DNA from: CAWAYH01 sp963786195
GTDB lineage: Bacteria; Acidobacteriota; Vicinamibacteria; Vicinamibacterales; 2-12-FULL-66-21
Direction of reading: 5' to 3'
Assembly (NCBI GenBank): GCA_963786195.1
Contig: CAWAYH010000004.1
Location: 186,001 to 250,000, forward strand
DNA length: 64,000 bases
In this document: piece by piece, positions 8,724-17,667 of the stretch
Position numbering within the stretch: position 1 is the stretch's first letter
Layout of the letters: each line of letters starts with the position of its first letter
The notes under the pieces: model-generated
Told to the model about the DNA's origin: nothing
The model's database searches: none
The model's input: the letters and a program-made list of their open reading frames with translations, nothing else
Made by a program: the position numbers and the translations under genes

Positions 8724-9912
8724 TCATTCTATTACAGGAAACTGGAAGTCTTCTACGGTCGCAGCGGCGACCGCGCCTTCGACCATCGCCTCGATCGGCA
8801 GCGCCGCCTCCGCCTGCAGAACGTCGGCTTTCCGGGCTTTGGTGGCCGGGTGCCGCGGCGTGAACAGCGTGCAGCAATCCTGGTCGGGAATGATCGAAAT
8901 GGGATACGTGCCGAGCCGCTGCGCCTGTGCCGTAATCTCGTCCTTGTCCATCCCGATCACCGGCCGCAGCACGGGCAGGGACGACACGTCGTCGATCGAC
9001 GTGAGGTTTTCGATCGTCTGCGAGGCCACCTGACCGACGACTTCGCCCGTGACGAGCGCGCGGGCGCGGTGCTGGCGGGCGATCGCCTCGGCAATCCGCA
9101 TCATCAGCCGGCGGTAGATGACGACGCGGAGAGGCGGCGCGACGGCGAGCACCACCTGCTGCTGAATCTCGCCGAAGGGCACGAGGAACAGCCGGGAATG
9201 CAGCTGATACGTCGTGAGCAGCCTGACCAGCTCGCGCGCTTTCTCCTGTGACGCGCGCGACAGGATCGGATAGCTGTGGAAGTGCACGAACAGCACGCGG
9301 CAGCCGCGGCGCATCATCCGCCAGGCCGCGACCGGCGAATCGATGCCGCCGGACAACAGGCACGCGACCCGCCCGCTGGCGCCAGACGGCAACCCGCCCG
9401 CGCCCGGCTCCTTGCCGAAGAAATAGAAGGCCTCGCGCGTGAGCAGCTTCGACGTGAATCGTGAGCTCCGGGTCGCCGAGATCCACGTGCCATCCGCGCG
9501 CCAGCTTGATCCGTCCCCCAACTTCGCGTTCGATCTGCGGCGACGTCAGCGGGAACCGTTTGTCCGCCCGCCGCGCCGATGCACGGAACGACCGCGGGTC
9601 GACCGGATCGAGGTCCCGCAGGATCTCGCTGGCAATGCGATCCATGCTGCGGCTTTCATCGTCGTCGAGCGGCACGCGGCCGGCCTTGGCGAAGTTCGCG
9701 ACGCCAAACACTTTCGACACGCGATCGCGGAGCTGGGGCCAGTCGGGATCGGGCCCCAGCACGACCTCGATCCGCCCCATCAGCGCGCGCACATCACGGA
9801 CGCCCAGCCCTGCCGTGACCTCACGAAGGTTGCGGACGAGCCGCGCGATGAACCACGGACGGTTCTTGCCCTTGAGGGCGATCTCCGAATAGTGCAAAAC
9901 AATGGAGCGCAT
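8724..9912 (-). CDS. thiI: tRNA 4-thiouridine synthetase ThiI without rhodanese domain, one frameshift
   Basis: Sulfur transfer enzyme making 4-thiouridine at tRNA position 8. N-terminal ferredoxin-like/THUMP part starts YSEIALKGKNRPWF; the PP-loop ATP site is ACLLSGGIDSPVAAW; a conserved Cys region is PDQDCCTLFTPRHP. The reading frame shifts by +1 near 9446; removing one base joins TIHVE to LLTREAFYFFG. The joined protein is about 396 residues, the length of ThiI proteins that lack the C-terminal rhodanese domain, so sulfur must come by another route (another sulfurtransferase or the internal Cys). Start ATG 9912. The gene is followed by the damaged aldolase. Confidence 0.85.
8726..8731 (-). 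promoter_or_regulatory. -10 box upstream of the aldolase
   Basis: TAGAAT on the minus strand overlaps the end of thiI, giving the aldolase its own possible promoter. Confidence 0.35.
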
Positions 9913-9985
9913 CGCAATTCTGACTTAGCCTTGCCTGATTCTTCGCTATCTTCGTCCGTCACAACTTCTTACTTCATTTCAGCAG

Positions 9986-11347
9986 TCAAACTTCAGAATG
10001 CAGAATTGCAGAGGCGGCCAGATGGCCGCTCAGCACCGCGCTCTCGATCGTCCCGGGAAGGCCGGTGTCGATCCAGTCGCCGGCGAGTACCAGGCCCCTG
10101 AGAGCGGTCTCGGTTCCCGGGCGGCGGGGCTGGCCGGCGGCGAGCGAAAACGTCGCGTGCTTTTCACGAATCACCGTGCCCCGAGGAAGCGTGCCCGGCG
10201 CGCCAGGCCGAGCGCTTCTTCCACCTCGCCGGCCGCACGTGTGATCAGTTCGTCCGTGCGCTCGCCGACAATCGCCTCCGCGCCGCTCGCCACGAGCGAC
10301 AGATGCGACGTGGGCCGGCTGAACGCGATGCGCTTGTCGAACACCCACTGCATGGCTCGACCGGGCAGGCCGATGAACGCCTCGTCCATCACGGGGCGGT
10401 CGTACCACAGGTTGACGGTGACGATCGGCTTGGACTCCATCGCCGCGGCCTGCGACAGGATGTCCATCACCGGCGACGGCACCGGATCCGCGAAGAGCGA
10501 CCTCATGGCGAACCACGGCACCGCCGACACGATCCGGCCTGCGCTGATCCGTTCGCCCCTGATCTCGACGCCCATGACCTCGTTCGCGGCCGTCACGATG
10601 CGCGCCGGAGTTCCCGTGATCACGGCGCCACCCTGTGCCTCGATGTAGGCGCGCGCGGGCTCGGCATACATGAGATGCAGAGGAGTCGTCGGTAGCACCA
10701 GCGCCGCGGCCGCGGGGTCCGGACCGAACATCTCGCAGAGGACCCGGACGAAGGGCGCAGCCAGCGCTTCTTCCGGCGCCTGGTTCAGCGCGGCAATCGC
10801 GAGCGGCTCCCAGAGCCACGACGTCAGTTTCTCCCCCTGCCCGTTCTGCCGGAGCCACTCGGACACGGTGGGCTCCGGTGCGCCGAGCGTGACCCGGCCG
10901 GTGCGCGCCACCTCGCGGCGGGCGGCCTTCAACGGTCGCGCCATTCTCACGACCGACAGGCGATCGCTCCACGGCATCGCGTCCCAGTCGAGCACGGCCG
11001 CGAGGAGGTGCAGCGGCGGCGGCAGCGACGGGCACTGCAACACCGATCGCCGTCCGAGCCGATCGACGAACGGCACGACGAGCGCCGGCTGACGACGGAC
11101 GTTCCCGGCCGCGCCGATTCGATCGAGGAACCGGAGTGTCTCTCGATAGCAGCCGAAGAGGACGTGCTGTCCGTTGTCGACGAGCTCTCCCGTCACGCGG
11201 TCAGCAAACGCGGTCGCGCGGCCCCCGAGTCGTGGCCGCGCTTCGATGACCAGCACCCGCGCGCCCGATTCCGCGAGGACGCTGGCCGCACTCGAGGCCG
11301 GCGAAACCGGCGCCGATGACGACGACGTCGGGCTGCGAGAGGGTCAT
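9986..11347 (-). CDS. hpnE: Hydroxysqualene dehydroxylase HpnE, two frameshifts
   Basis: FAD-dependent amine-oxidase-fold enzyme that reduces hydroxysqualene to squalene, the last step of the HpnCDE route. The start ATG 11347 leads into VVVIGAGFAGL (dinucleotide-binding motif). A +1 shift near 11292 must be removed to continue with VLVIEARPRLGGRATAF. A second indel near 10178 (apparent one-base loss) joins ARRARFLGA to VIREKHATFSLA and the C-terminal FAD motif GLVLAGDWIDTGLPGTIESA. Joined length about 453 residues, slightly longer than typical HpnE. ATG overlaps the stop of hpnD, so the genes are coupled. Confidence 0.88.
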
Positions 11348-12219
11348 TCGCTGACGCGCCGCCCCACCACGCGGGGCCACACCGCGGCTCTCGCCCAGGT
11401 CGCCGCCGCAATCAGGGCGCGCCGCGACCGCGGAATGCGCACGACCTCTGAGAACACGTCGTAGTCGAGCCGCTCGATCTTGGTCAAGATCTCCCGGTAA
11501 ATGGCGCCCATGATCTCGGCGGCCACCAGGCGGCGTGCGTCGGTGGCTGGCAACGCATCGGCCGCGCGTCGATAGTAGTCACGCGCACGCCGCCCCTGCT
11601 GCTTCAGCAGCGCCTTGACCGCCGGCGAGCGGACGCCGCCGCCGGCCCGCGACGCCTCCAGGCGCAGGTCGTCTTCCGTGCACCCATGGGCTCGCAGATC
11701 CTCGAGCGGGATGTAGACACGGCCGCGCTCGAGGTCGACCGGTACGTCGCGCAAGATGTTCGTCAGCTGCAGCGCGACGCCCAGATCGATCGCATACTGC
11801 CGGGCCGCCGGGTCGCGATAGCCGAAGATCTCCAGGCAGATCAGTCCCACCGCCGACGCGACCCGAGTGCAATACAGATAGAGATCGTCGAACGTCTCGT
11901 AGCGGCGCGAACCGATGTCCATCTCGACGCCGTCAATCAGCGCCTCGAACGGCGCGCGCTGAAGGCCGAACTGCGTGACGAGCGGCACGAGCGCGCGGCC
12001 CTGCGGGGTCGCCGGCTGCGCGCGTCCGAAGCACGCGGCCAGCTCACGCCGCCAGCCGGCGATGGCTTCCGCAGCCGACGCGGGTCCGTCCCCCTCCCCC
12101 TCCACTTCATCGACTGCGTCGTCCACCGCGCGGCAGAAGTCCCAGACGCCGACGATCGCGCGGCGCTTGTCCGGCGGCAGCACCAGAAACGAGTAATAGA
12201 AGTTGGTATCGCGCGACAC
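11344..12219 (-). CDS. hpnD: Presqualene diphosphate synthase HpnD
   Basis: 291 residues of the squalene/phytoene synthase family. Condenses two farnesyl diphosphates to presqualene diphosphate. Two Asp-rich Mg sites are visible: DDAVDEVE in the first half and NILRDVPVDLERGRVYIP in the second. Start ATG 12219; the stop overlaps the hpnE ATG. It sits between hpnC and hpnE in the standard hpnC-hpnD-hpnE order, which supports assignment to HpnD rather than phytoene synthase. No squalene-hopene cyclase is in the window, so the end product (hopanoid or other squalene derivative) is not shown. Confidence 0.92.
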   Translation of the reverse strand: MSRDTNFYYSFLVLPPDKRRAIVGVWDFCRAVDDAVDEVEGEGDGPASAAEAIAGWRRELAACFGRAQPATPQGRALVPLVTQFGLQRAPFEALIDGVEMDIGSRRYETFDDLYLYCTRVASAVGLICLEIFGYRDPAARQYAIDLGVALQLTNILRDVPVDLERGRVYIPLEDLRAHGCTEDDLRLEASRAGGGVRSPAVKALLKQQGRRARDYYRRAADALPATDARRLVAAEIMGAIYREILTKIERLDYDVFSEVVRIPRSRRALIAAATWARAAVWPRVVGRRVSE

Positions 12220-12285
12220 GCTCGTTCGTGGTTTCTTCTTTTCTGTTTCGTCGTCTGCCAGGCGATGCGGATGGCGTCGCCTGCG

Positions 12286-13170
12286 TCAGCGCGGCCGCCA
12301 GAGTATCGCGTCGCGACAAAGCCCCAGAGCGTCCCAGGGGCCGAGCGACGGGCGGTGGTGGAACATGTCGAACCCTTCGCGCTCCAGCGCGTCCAGAATG
12401 CGCATCCCGCCCAGCCACGTGAGGCGCAGTTCCCAGCGCAGCCGGCCGCTGACGCCGTCGCAGACGCTTCGGCCGGCGGCGAAGAGCTCTCGAGTCCGCG
12501 CCGTCACCGCTGCCATCACCGCGCGCCATTCCGGGGTGAGCGTTCCGGTCGCCAGGTCCTCCTCGCGGGCCCAGGCGCGCTGGCGCTCGTCGAGCGGGAC
12601 ATACAGCCGGCCTGTCGACCAGTCCCTCTCGAGATCCTGCCAGAAATTGGTCAGCTGGAGCGCCGTGCAGAGCGCATCGGATGCGGCGTCCAGCCGGCGG
12701 TCGTCGTAGCCCGCGACGCGGAGCACGAGGCGGCCGACGGGGTTTGCCGAACGTCGGCAGTAGTCCAGCAGGTCGGGCCACGTCGCGTACCGCTTCGTGG
12801 TCACGTCCTGACGAAACGCGCTCAGGAGATCCTCGAACAGCGAGGCGGGCAGCCGATGCTCCTGGATCGTGTTCGACAGCGCGACGAAGATATCGCGGTC
12901 CGTGTCAGTGGGCGCTGGCGGCGTCGACTGGCCCGCCGCTGCGCGGAGCCGCGCGAGCCAGTCGTCGATCAGGCGCAGTCGCTCGGCGTCCGGGATGCCC
13001 GGCTCGTCGGCGAAGTCATCGGCGGTGCGGGCAAACGCGTAGATGGCGGCGATATGGGGACGCATCGGCGGGGGCAGCAGGCGCGATGCCACGGGAAAGT
13101 TCTCGTAGTGCTCGCGGGCCAGACGCTCACAGTGCGCGTAAGCGCGCGCCAGCGCGCCATCGTAGCTCAC
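12286..13170 (-). CDS. hpnC: Hydroxysqualene synthase HpnC
   Basis: 294 residues of the squalene/phytoene synthase family. Converts presqualene diphosphate to hydroxysqualene. Shows ARTADDFADEPG (first Asp-rich motif), the helix SANPVGRLVLRVAGY and the second motif NFWQDLERDWSTGRLYVP. The NFWQD variant and position upstream of hpnD fit HpnC. The GTG start at 13170 overlaps the stop of the cobalamin adenosyltransferase (GTGA), indicating translational coupling to that gene. A 66-base gap separates it from hpnD. Confidence 0.9.
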   Translation of the reverse strand: MSYDGALARAYAHCERLAREHYENFPVASRLLPPPMRPHIAAIYAFARTADDFADEPGIPDAERLRLIDDWLARLRAAAGQSTPPAPTDTDRDIFVALSNTIQEHRLPASLFEDLLSAFRQDVTTKRYATWPDLLDYCRRSANPVGRLVLRVAGYDDRRLDAASDALCTALQLTNFWQDLERDWSTGRLYVPLDERQRAWAREEDLATGTLTPEWRAVMAAVTARTRELFAAGRSVCDGVSGRLRWELRLTWLGGMRILDALEREGFDMFHHRPSLGPWDALGLCRDAILWRPR

Positions 13171-13706
13171 CACTCGGACTCGGACGCGCCCGCACGCCGG
13201 TTCGCGGCACGGGCCATGACGAACAGCAGATCGGACAGGCGATTGACGTACTCGAGCAGCTCGGGTTCCAGCGCGTCGGATCCGAGCGTCACCATGCTGC
13301 GCTCGGCGCGGCGGCAGACGGTGCGGCCCACGTGGAGGGATGCCCCTGGCGGGGATCCACCCGCAAGAATGAAGCGCCGCAGCGGAGGCAGCTCCGACTC
13401 GAGCCGATCGATCCAGCCTTCCAGCCGCTTCACATCGTCGCTGCTGACGGCCGTCTTCTGCACGCGGTCCGTGACCTTGCCCGAGGGGTCGGCGAGCCGG
13501 GCGCCGATGGCGAACAAATCGCGCTGGATCCGATCGAGCATGGCCGACAGCTCCTCGTCGATCCCGCTGGCGCGCACCAGGCCAAGCCACGCGTTGAGCT
13601 CGTCGACGTCGCCGTAGGCGACCACGCGCGGGTCGGCTTTCGACACGCGCGTGCCGCCGAGCAGCGCCGTCTCGCCGCCGTCGCCGGTCCTGGTGTAGAT
13701 TTTCAC
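13167..13706 (-). CDS. Cob(I)alamin adenosyltransferase, PduO type
   Basis: 179 residues, usual length for the PduO family. Transfers adenosyl from ATP to cob(I)alamin to make coenzyme B12. N-terminal ATP motif KIYTRTGDGGETALLGG, then RTVCRRAERSMV and NRLSDLLFVMARAANRR, all family signatures. Start GTG 13706: TATAAT ends exactly 6 bases upstream, and the family motif begins at residue 2. First gene of a likely operon with hpnC-hpnD-hpnE. The functional link between adenosylcobalamin and squalene synthesis is not obvious; co-transcription may be opportunistic. Confidence 0.93.
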   Translation of the reverse strand: MKIYTRTGDGGETALLGGTRVSKADPRVVAYGDVDELNAWLGLVRASGIDEELSAMLDRIQRDLFAIGARLADPSGKVTDRVQKTAVSSDDVKRLEGWIDRLESELPPLRRFILAGGSPPGASLHVGRTVCRRAERSMVTLGSDALEPELLEYVNRLSDLLFVMARAANRRAGASESEW

Positions 13707-13712
13707 GAGACA

Positions 13713-13718
13713 ATTATA
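13713..13718 (-). promoter_or_regulatory. -10 box of the cobalamin adenosyltransferase/hpn operon
   Basis: Perfect TATAAT on the minus strand, 6 bases before GTG 13706; no recognisable -35. Strong example of the leaderless arrangement seen across this window. Confidence 0.6.
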
Positions 13719-13771
13719 GGTGGTTCCACACGGCGGGTTGCGGCACGGTGGGGTCAGCACCACAGGGGTTG

Positions 13772-14500
13772 ATGGCGAAACCTGAGAAACGACAGAATCG
13801 CGCGCGCGCGTCCGCGCCGTTGCTTCCCGCCTCGTCCGACAGACAGCGATTCCGGCGGCGGCTGCTCGAGTGGTACAAGCGGCACGGACGCGATCTGCCG
13901 TGGCGGCGCACGACGGACCCGTATCACATCCTCGTGTCGGAGGTGATGCTCCAGCAGACGCCGGTCGATCGCGTGCTGCCCAAGTATCACGAGTGGCTGC
14001 AGAAGTACCCCACGCTCGAAGCGCTCGCCGCTGCTCCGGAGGCAGACGTGACGGACACGTGGCGGCCTCTCGGCTACAACATCCGACCGCGCCGGCTGCA
14101 TGCGATCGCGCGGGAGTCCATGGCGCGGTACGGCGGCACTCTGCCCTCGGACGAAGAGACACTGTTGTCGTTCAAGGGCATCGGCGCGTATACCGCGGGC
14201 GCGGTGCGCAGCTTCGCGTTCGGACAGCGCGCCGCGATCCTGGACACGAACGTCGCGCGGGTGCTCTTTCGGATGTTCGTCGGCCGTGGTGATCCCAAGG
14301 CGCACGCCATGCGACGCCATCTCTGGGACGTGTCGCATGCGGTACTGCCCCGAACCCAGGTCTTCGACTTCAACCAGGCATTGATGGACTTCGGCGCGAC
14401 GCTCTGCACGGCCCGCAAGCCCAAGTGCCTGGTGTGTCCGATGAGCCGGGGGTGCGCGGCGTATCCTTTCAATCCGGACCTGGAGCGATCCGCCCGCTGA
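13772..14500 (+). CDS. mutY: A/G-specific adenine glycosylase, catalytic domain only
   Basis: About 242 residues. Helix-hairpin-helix glycosylase that removes A opposite 8-oxo-G. Seen: catalytic Glu region SEVMLQQTPVDRV, hairpin FKGIGAYTAGAVRSFAFG, catalytic Asp in ILDTNVARV, and a [4Fe-4S] site CTARKPKCLVCPMSRGC (C-x6-C-x2-C-x5-C). The usual MutY C-terminal Nudix-like domain that reads 8-oxo-G is missing; the protein stops soon after the iron-sulfur loop. The stop overlaps the start of a MutT gene by one base. Start ATG 13772; GTG 13748 is an alternative. Divergent from the adenosyltransferase. Confidence 0.85.
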   Translation: MAKPEKRQNRARASAPLLPASSDRQRFRRRLLEWYKRHGRDLPWRRTTDPYHILVSEVMLQQTPVDRVLPKYHEWLQKYPTLEALAAAPEADVTDTWRPLGYNIRPRRLHAIARESMARYGGTLPSDEETLLSFKGIGAYTAGAVRSFAFGQRAAILDTNVARVLFRMFVGRGDPKAHAMRRHLWDVSHAVLPRTQVFDFNQALMDFGATLCTARKPKCLVCPMSRGCAAYPFNPDLERSAR

Positions 14501-14910
14501 TGACGGCGCCAGGGACTCCGGACGTCGTTGTCGTCACGGCCGCGGTGGTGGAGCGACAGGGCTGCTTCCTCCTGACGCGCCGCCCGCGCGGCGCGCACCT
14601 CGAAGGATGCTGGGAGTTCCCCGGCGGCAAGTGTGAGCCCGGCGAATCACACGAGGCGTGCCTCCGGCGCGAAATCATGGAAGAACTCGATACCCCGATT
14701 CGAGTCCTCGCGAAGATCTTCGACGTCACCCACGCCTATCCGGAGCGCGTCGTCGAGCTGCACTTCTTCAGGTGCGATCTGACCGGGGAGCCGAGACCGG
14801 TCCTGGGACAGGAAATGCGTTGGGTCGCGCGCCGGGACCTGCAATCGCTCGAATTCCCGCCTGCAGATCGCGAGCTGATCAAGATGCTCGGAGGGGCGGA
14901 GCCGCTCTAA
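14500..14910 (+). CDS. MutT-type Nudix hydrolase (probable 8-oxo-dGTP diphosphatase)
   Basis: 136 residues, typical MutT size. Nudix box GGKCEPGESHEACLRREIM then EEL; preceded by WEFPGG as in MutT. Probably sanitises 8-oxo-dGTP. The ATG (14500) shares one base with the mutY stop, so the two GO-system enzymes are translationally coupled. Its fold is homologous to the domain missing from the adjacent MutY, so a functional split is conceivable, although a MutT enzyme with an intact Nudix box is simpler. Converges on ygfZ with a 4-base overlap. Confidence 0.88.
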   Translation: MTAPGTPDVVVVTAAVVERQGCFLLTRRPRGAHLEGCWEFPGGKCEPGESHEACLRREIMEELDTPIRVLAKIFDVTHAYPERVVELHFFRCDLTGEPRPVLGQEMRWVARRDLQSLEFPPADRELIKMLGGAEPL

Positions 14911-15914
14911 TCGACGAACGGCAGCCTCCTCACCAGCGCAGGCGACACGCGATCGCCGCTGATGATCTCGACTGCCGTCGAGGGTTCCACGAAATCACGG
15001 TGGACGTAGCCCATCGCGATCGGCCGTTCGAGGGCCAGCGACCGGACCGCGCTCGTCACGTCTCCGATCTCACGGTCGCCGGAGCGGATGCGGTCCCCTC
15101 GGACGGGCACGACCGCCGCGGGATCGAGCGTCAGGCCGACGAGCCGGCGCGCGACGCGGCCGTGGCCCCGGTGCAGAACGCGGATGATGATTTCCTGGCC
15201 GACGTAACACCCCTTCGTGAGGCTTATGGCGCGGTCCTCGATGCCGGCCTCGAGCGGGATGGTCTCCTCGTCCATGTCCTTGTGAAACACCGGGCGACCG
15301 GCTTCGACGCGGCAGACCTCGGCGACGGACTCCTCAACAGCCAGTGCGCCCGCCTCCTGAAGTGCGCGACCGAGGGTTTCTCGACGATCGGCGTCGACGA
15401 ACAGATCGAATCCCTGCACGCCGATGTCATCGCTTCGCACGATCAACACGCGGCCGTGGCCGGACTCAACCCGGACGTTGTCATAAACCGCTTTGCGCGC
15501 GAGCGATTCGTCCGGCAACACGCCCCCGAGAGCCCGGCTGACTACCCCTGGCGCCGATGGTCCGTAGACACCCAGCTGCGCGAGCGACGCGCTGACGTCG
15601 GCAACCTGGACGTCCTCGCTGAACACGAATCGATCGAGGTGATCGCGGACGGTGGCTACGACGTCGCGCTCGAGATCCATGAGAATCGCTTCGCCGTCCT
15701 CTTCGACGCGCATGTCGGCGATCATCCGGCCCTGCGGGGTGAGAAGACACGCGTAGCAGCCCGTCCCGGCGGTCAGGGCCTCGATGTCGTTCGTCAACAG
15801 GCCTTGCAGGTAGCTGCGGCGATCCCCGCCGGTCAGCCGCACTCGTCCGTGGGTCGAACGATCGACCAGACCCGCCGTCTGACGGAGCGCGCGGTAGTGT
15901 TCCTGTGAAGACAT
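14907..15914 (-). CDS. ygfZ: Folate-dependent iron-sulfur maturation protein YgfZ
   Basis: 335 residues, aminomethyltransferase (GcvT) fold. YgfZ proteins assist assembly or repair of certain [4Fe-4S] enzymes. The diagnostic motif KGCYVGQE is present, with GRLTPQGRMIADMRV-like N-domain features (LLTPQGRMIADM). The start ATG 15914 is 25 bases from the divergent hydrolase start. The 3' end overlaps the end of the mutT gene by 4 bases, tail to tail. Confidence 0.9.
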   Translation of the reverse strand: MSSQEHYRALRQTAGLVDRSTHGRVRLTGGDRRSYLQGLLTNDIEALTAGTGCYACLLTPQGRMIADMRVEEDGEAILMDLERDVVATVRDHLDRFVFSEDVQVADVSASLAQLGVYGPSAPGVVSRALGGVLPDESLARKAVYDNVRVESGHGRVLIVRSDDIGVQGFDLFVDADRRETLGRALQEAGALAVEESVAEVCRVEAGRPVFHKDMDEETIPLEAGIEDRAISLTKGCYVGQEIIIRVLHRGHGRVARRLVGLTLDPAAVVPVRGDRIRSGDREIGDVTSAVRSLALERPIAMGYVHRDFVEPSTAVEIISGDRVSPALVRRLPFVD

Positions 15915-15929
15915 CGGTGGGCTTGCTGG

Positions 15930-15935
15930 TATCCT
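15930..15935 (+). promoter_or_regulatory. -10 box of the exported hydrolase
   Basis: TATCCT ends 4 bases before ATG 15940 and 7 before ATG 15943, within a 25-base divergent spacer. Confidence 0.4.
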
Positions 15936-15939
15936 TGAG

Positions 15940-17586
15940 ATGATGCAGGTGTCCAGACATTGTACCGCCGCTCTTCTTCTGCTCTCAATCGGCGGCATCG
16001 CCGCGCAAACGCCCGCGACCAGCGGCCCCGTACCGGGCGAAGCCTCGTTCACGATCTTCATCGGCGGAAGAGACGTCGGACGCGAGCAGGTCAACCTCAC
16101 GCGTTCCGGCTCGCAGTGGATCATCTCGTCGACCGGACGGCTCGGCGATTTCACGATCAACAGATTCGAAGTGAAGTACACCGCGGACTGGCAGCCGGTG
16201 GAGCTGCGGCTCGAGGCCACGCAGCCTCAGCGCAAGCTGCTGCTGGCGACGTCGTTCGGCGTCACCACCGCGATCAACGAGATCACGCAGAACGACGTGA
16301 CCAACTCGAAGACGGATCAGATTTCGGCGCGGACGGTCGTGCTGCCGAACAACGTCTTTGCGGGCTACGAAGCGCTCGCCGCGCGTCTCGCGAGCGCCGT
16401 GCCCGGCACGGAGCTGCCCACGTACGCGGCGCCGAACGCCGAAGTGAAGGTCATCGTCAAGGCGGTGCGTGAGGAGCCGCTGCAGACGCCAGCCGGCACG
16501 ATCACGACCCGAAAGTACGATCTGATCGTCCAGAACATCGGCGCGACGATTCCGATGACCGTCGTGATCGACGACAAGTCGAGACTGGTTCGTCTCGAGG
16601 CGTCGTCCGCCGGGCTGACGGTCGTCAGGACCGACCTCGCGGGGGTCGCCGTCAGAACGCAGACCGCACGCAATCCGACCGATTCGGACATCACGATTCA
16701 CGCCAACGGCTTCAGCATCGCGGGCACGCTGACGATGCCTCCCGGCGTCGGCCGTCTGCGGCATCCGGCGGTCGTCCTGGTGGCGGGATCGGGACCTGTC
16801 GATCGTGACGAGAACGTCGCCGGCATTCCGATTTTCGCGCAGCTCGCGGGCGCCCTCGCGCAACACGGTTTTCTGGTGCTGCGGTACGACAAGCGTGGCG
16901 TGGGCCAGAGCGGGGGCCGAACCGAAGTGGCCACCCTCCAGGATTACAGCGATGACCTGATCGCCATCGTCCGATGGCTCGCCAAGCGCGACGACATCGA
17001 CTCGAGGCGGGTCACGGTGATCGGGCACAGCGAGGGTGGCGCGGTCGGGCTGATTGCAGCCTCCAGGGAAAAGAAAGCGACGTCGCTCGTGCTGATGGCG
17101 ACGCCAGGGGGGACAGGCGCCGAGCTTATTCTGGAACAACAGCTCCATCAGCTCGGTCAGATGAAGCTGTCGGACGCCGAGGTGCAGCAGAAGATCGCCG
17201 TTCAGCGTCAGATCCAGGCAGCGGTCGTCAGCGGGCAGGGGTGGGACGGCATTCCGGATGACTTGAGGAAGCAGGCGGACTCGCCGTGGTTCCGCAGCCT
17301 GCTCCTTTTCGATCCGGCCGTCGTGATGAAGAAGACCAAGCAGCCGATTCTCATCGTTCAGGGCGACCTCGACACGCAGGTGTCCCCGCAGCACGCGGAC
17401 AAGCTCGCCGAGCTCGCGCGCGCGCGCAAGAAGGCCGGGCCGGTCGAAGCCGTCCATCTCCCCGGCGTCAATCATCTGTTCGTGCGGGCGACCACCGGCG
17501 AGGTCCAGGAATACGCGCAGCTGAAGGACAAGACCATCAGCCCGGACGTCGCGACGACTATCGCCGATTGGTTGAAGAAGCGGTGA
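15940..17586 (+). CDS. Exported alpha/beta hydrolase
   Basis: About 548 residues. Signal peptide (CTAALLLLSIGGIAAQ), a beta-rich N-terminal domain of about 220 residues, then an alpha/beta-hydrolase domain: oxyanion strand VVLVAGSGPVDRDEN, nucleophile elbow GHSEGG (Ser nucleophile), Asp in VQGDLDTQVSP, and catalytic His in LPGVNHLF. This resembles the YqiA/BAAT-like or dienelactone-hydrolase-like periplasmic peptidase/esterase group. Substrate unknown. Two consecutive ATGs (15940, 15943); the second fits the -10 spacing of other genes better. Monocistronic, followed by a TCCGTGTTG repeat. Confidence 0.8.
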   Translation: MMQVSRHCTAALLLLSIGGIAAQTPATSGPVPGEASFTIFIGGRDVGREQVNLTRSGSQWIISSTGRLGDFTINRFEVKYTADWQPVELRLEATQPQRKLLLATSFGVTTAINEITQNDVTNSKTDQISARTVVLPNNVFAGYEALAARLASAVPGTELPTYAAPNAEVKVIVKAVREEPLQTPAGTITTRKYDLIVQNIGATIPMTVVIDDKSRLVRLEASSAGLTVVRTDLAGVAVRTQTARNPTDSDITIHANGFSIAGTLTMPPGVGRLRHPAVVLVAGSGPVDRDENVAGIPIFAQLAGALAQHGFLVLRYDKRGVGQSGGRTEVATLQDYSDDLIAIVRWLAKRDDIDSRRVTVIGHSEGGAVGLIAASREKKATSLVLMATPGGTGAELILEQQLHQLGQMKLSDAEVQQKIAVQRQIQAAVVSGQGWDGIPDDLRKQADSPWFRSLLLFDPAVVMKKTKQPILIVQGDLDTQVSPQHADKLAELARARKKAGPVEAVHLPGVNHLFVRATTGEVQEYAQLKDKTISPDVATTIADWLKKR

Positions 17587-17590
17587 GCCG

Positions 17591-17641
17591 CTCCGTGTTG
17601 TCCGTGTTGTCCGCGGTTAAGAGGTTCAGTGTTGTCCGCGG
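17591..17641. repeat. TCCGTGTTG-type intergenic repeat
   Basis: Three imperfect copies of (T)CCGTGTTGTCCG, ending CCGCGG, directly after a stop codon. Related copies at 23733-23795 and 41274-41301. Confidence 0.7.
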
Positions 17642-17652
17642 ATGAGATCGAA

Positions 17653-17658
17653 TAGACT
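17653..17658 (+). promoter_or_regulatory. -10 box of the pntA-like gene
   Basis: TAGACT, 9 bases before ATG 17668. Confidence 0.4.
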
Positions 17659-17667
17659 TTCCCCGCG

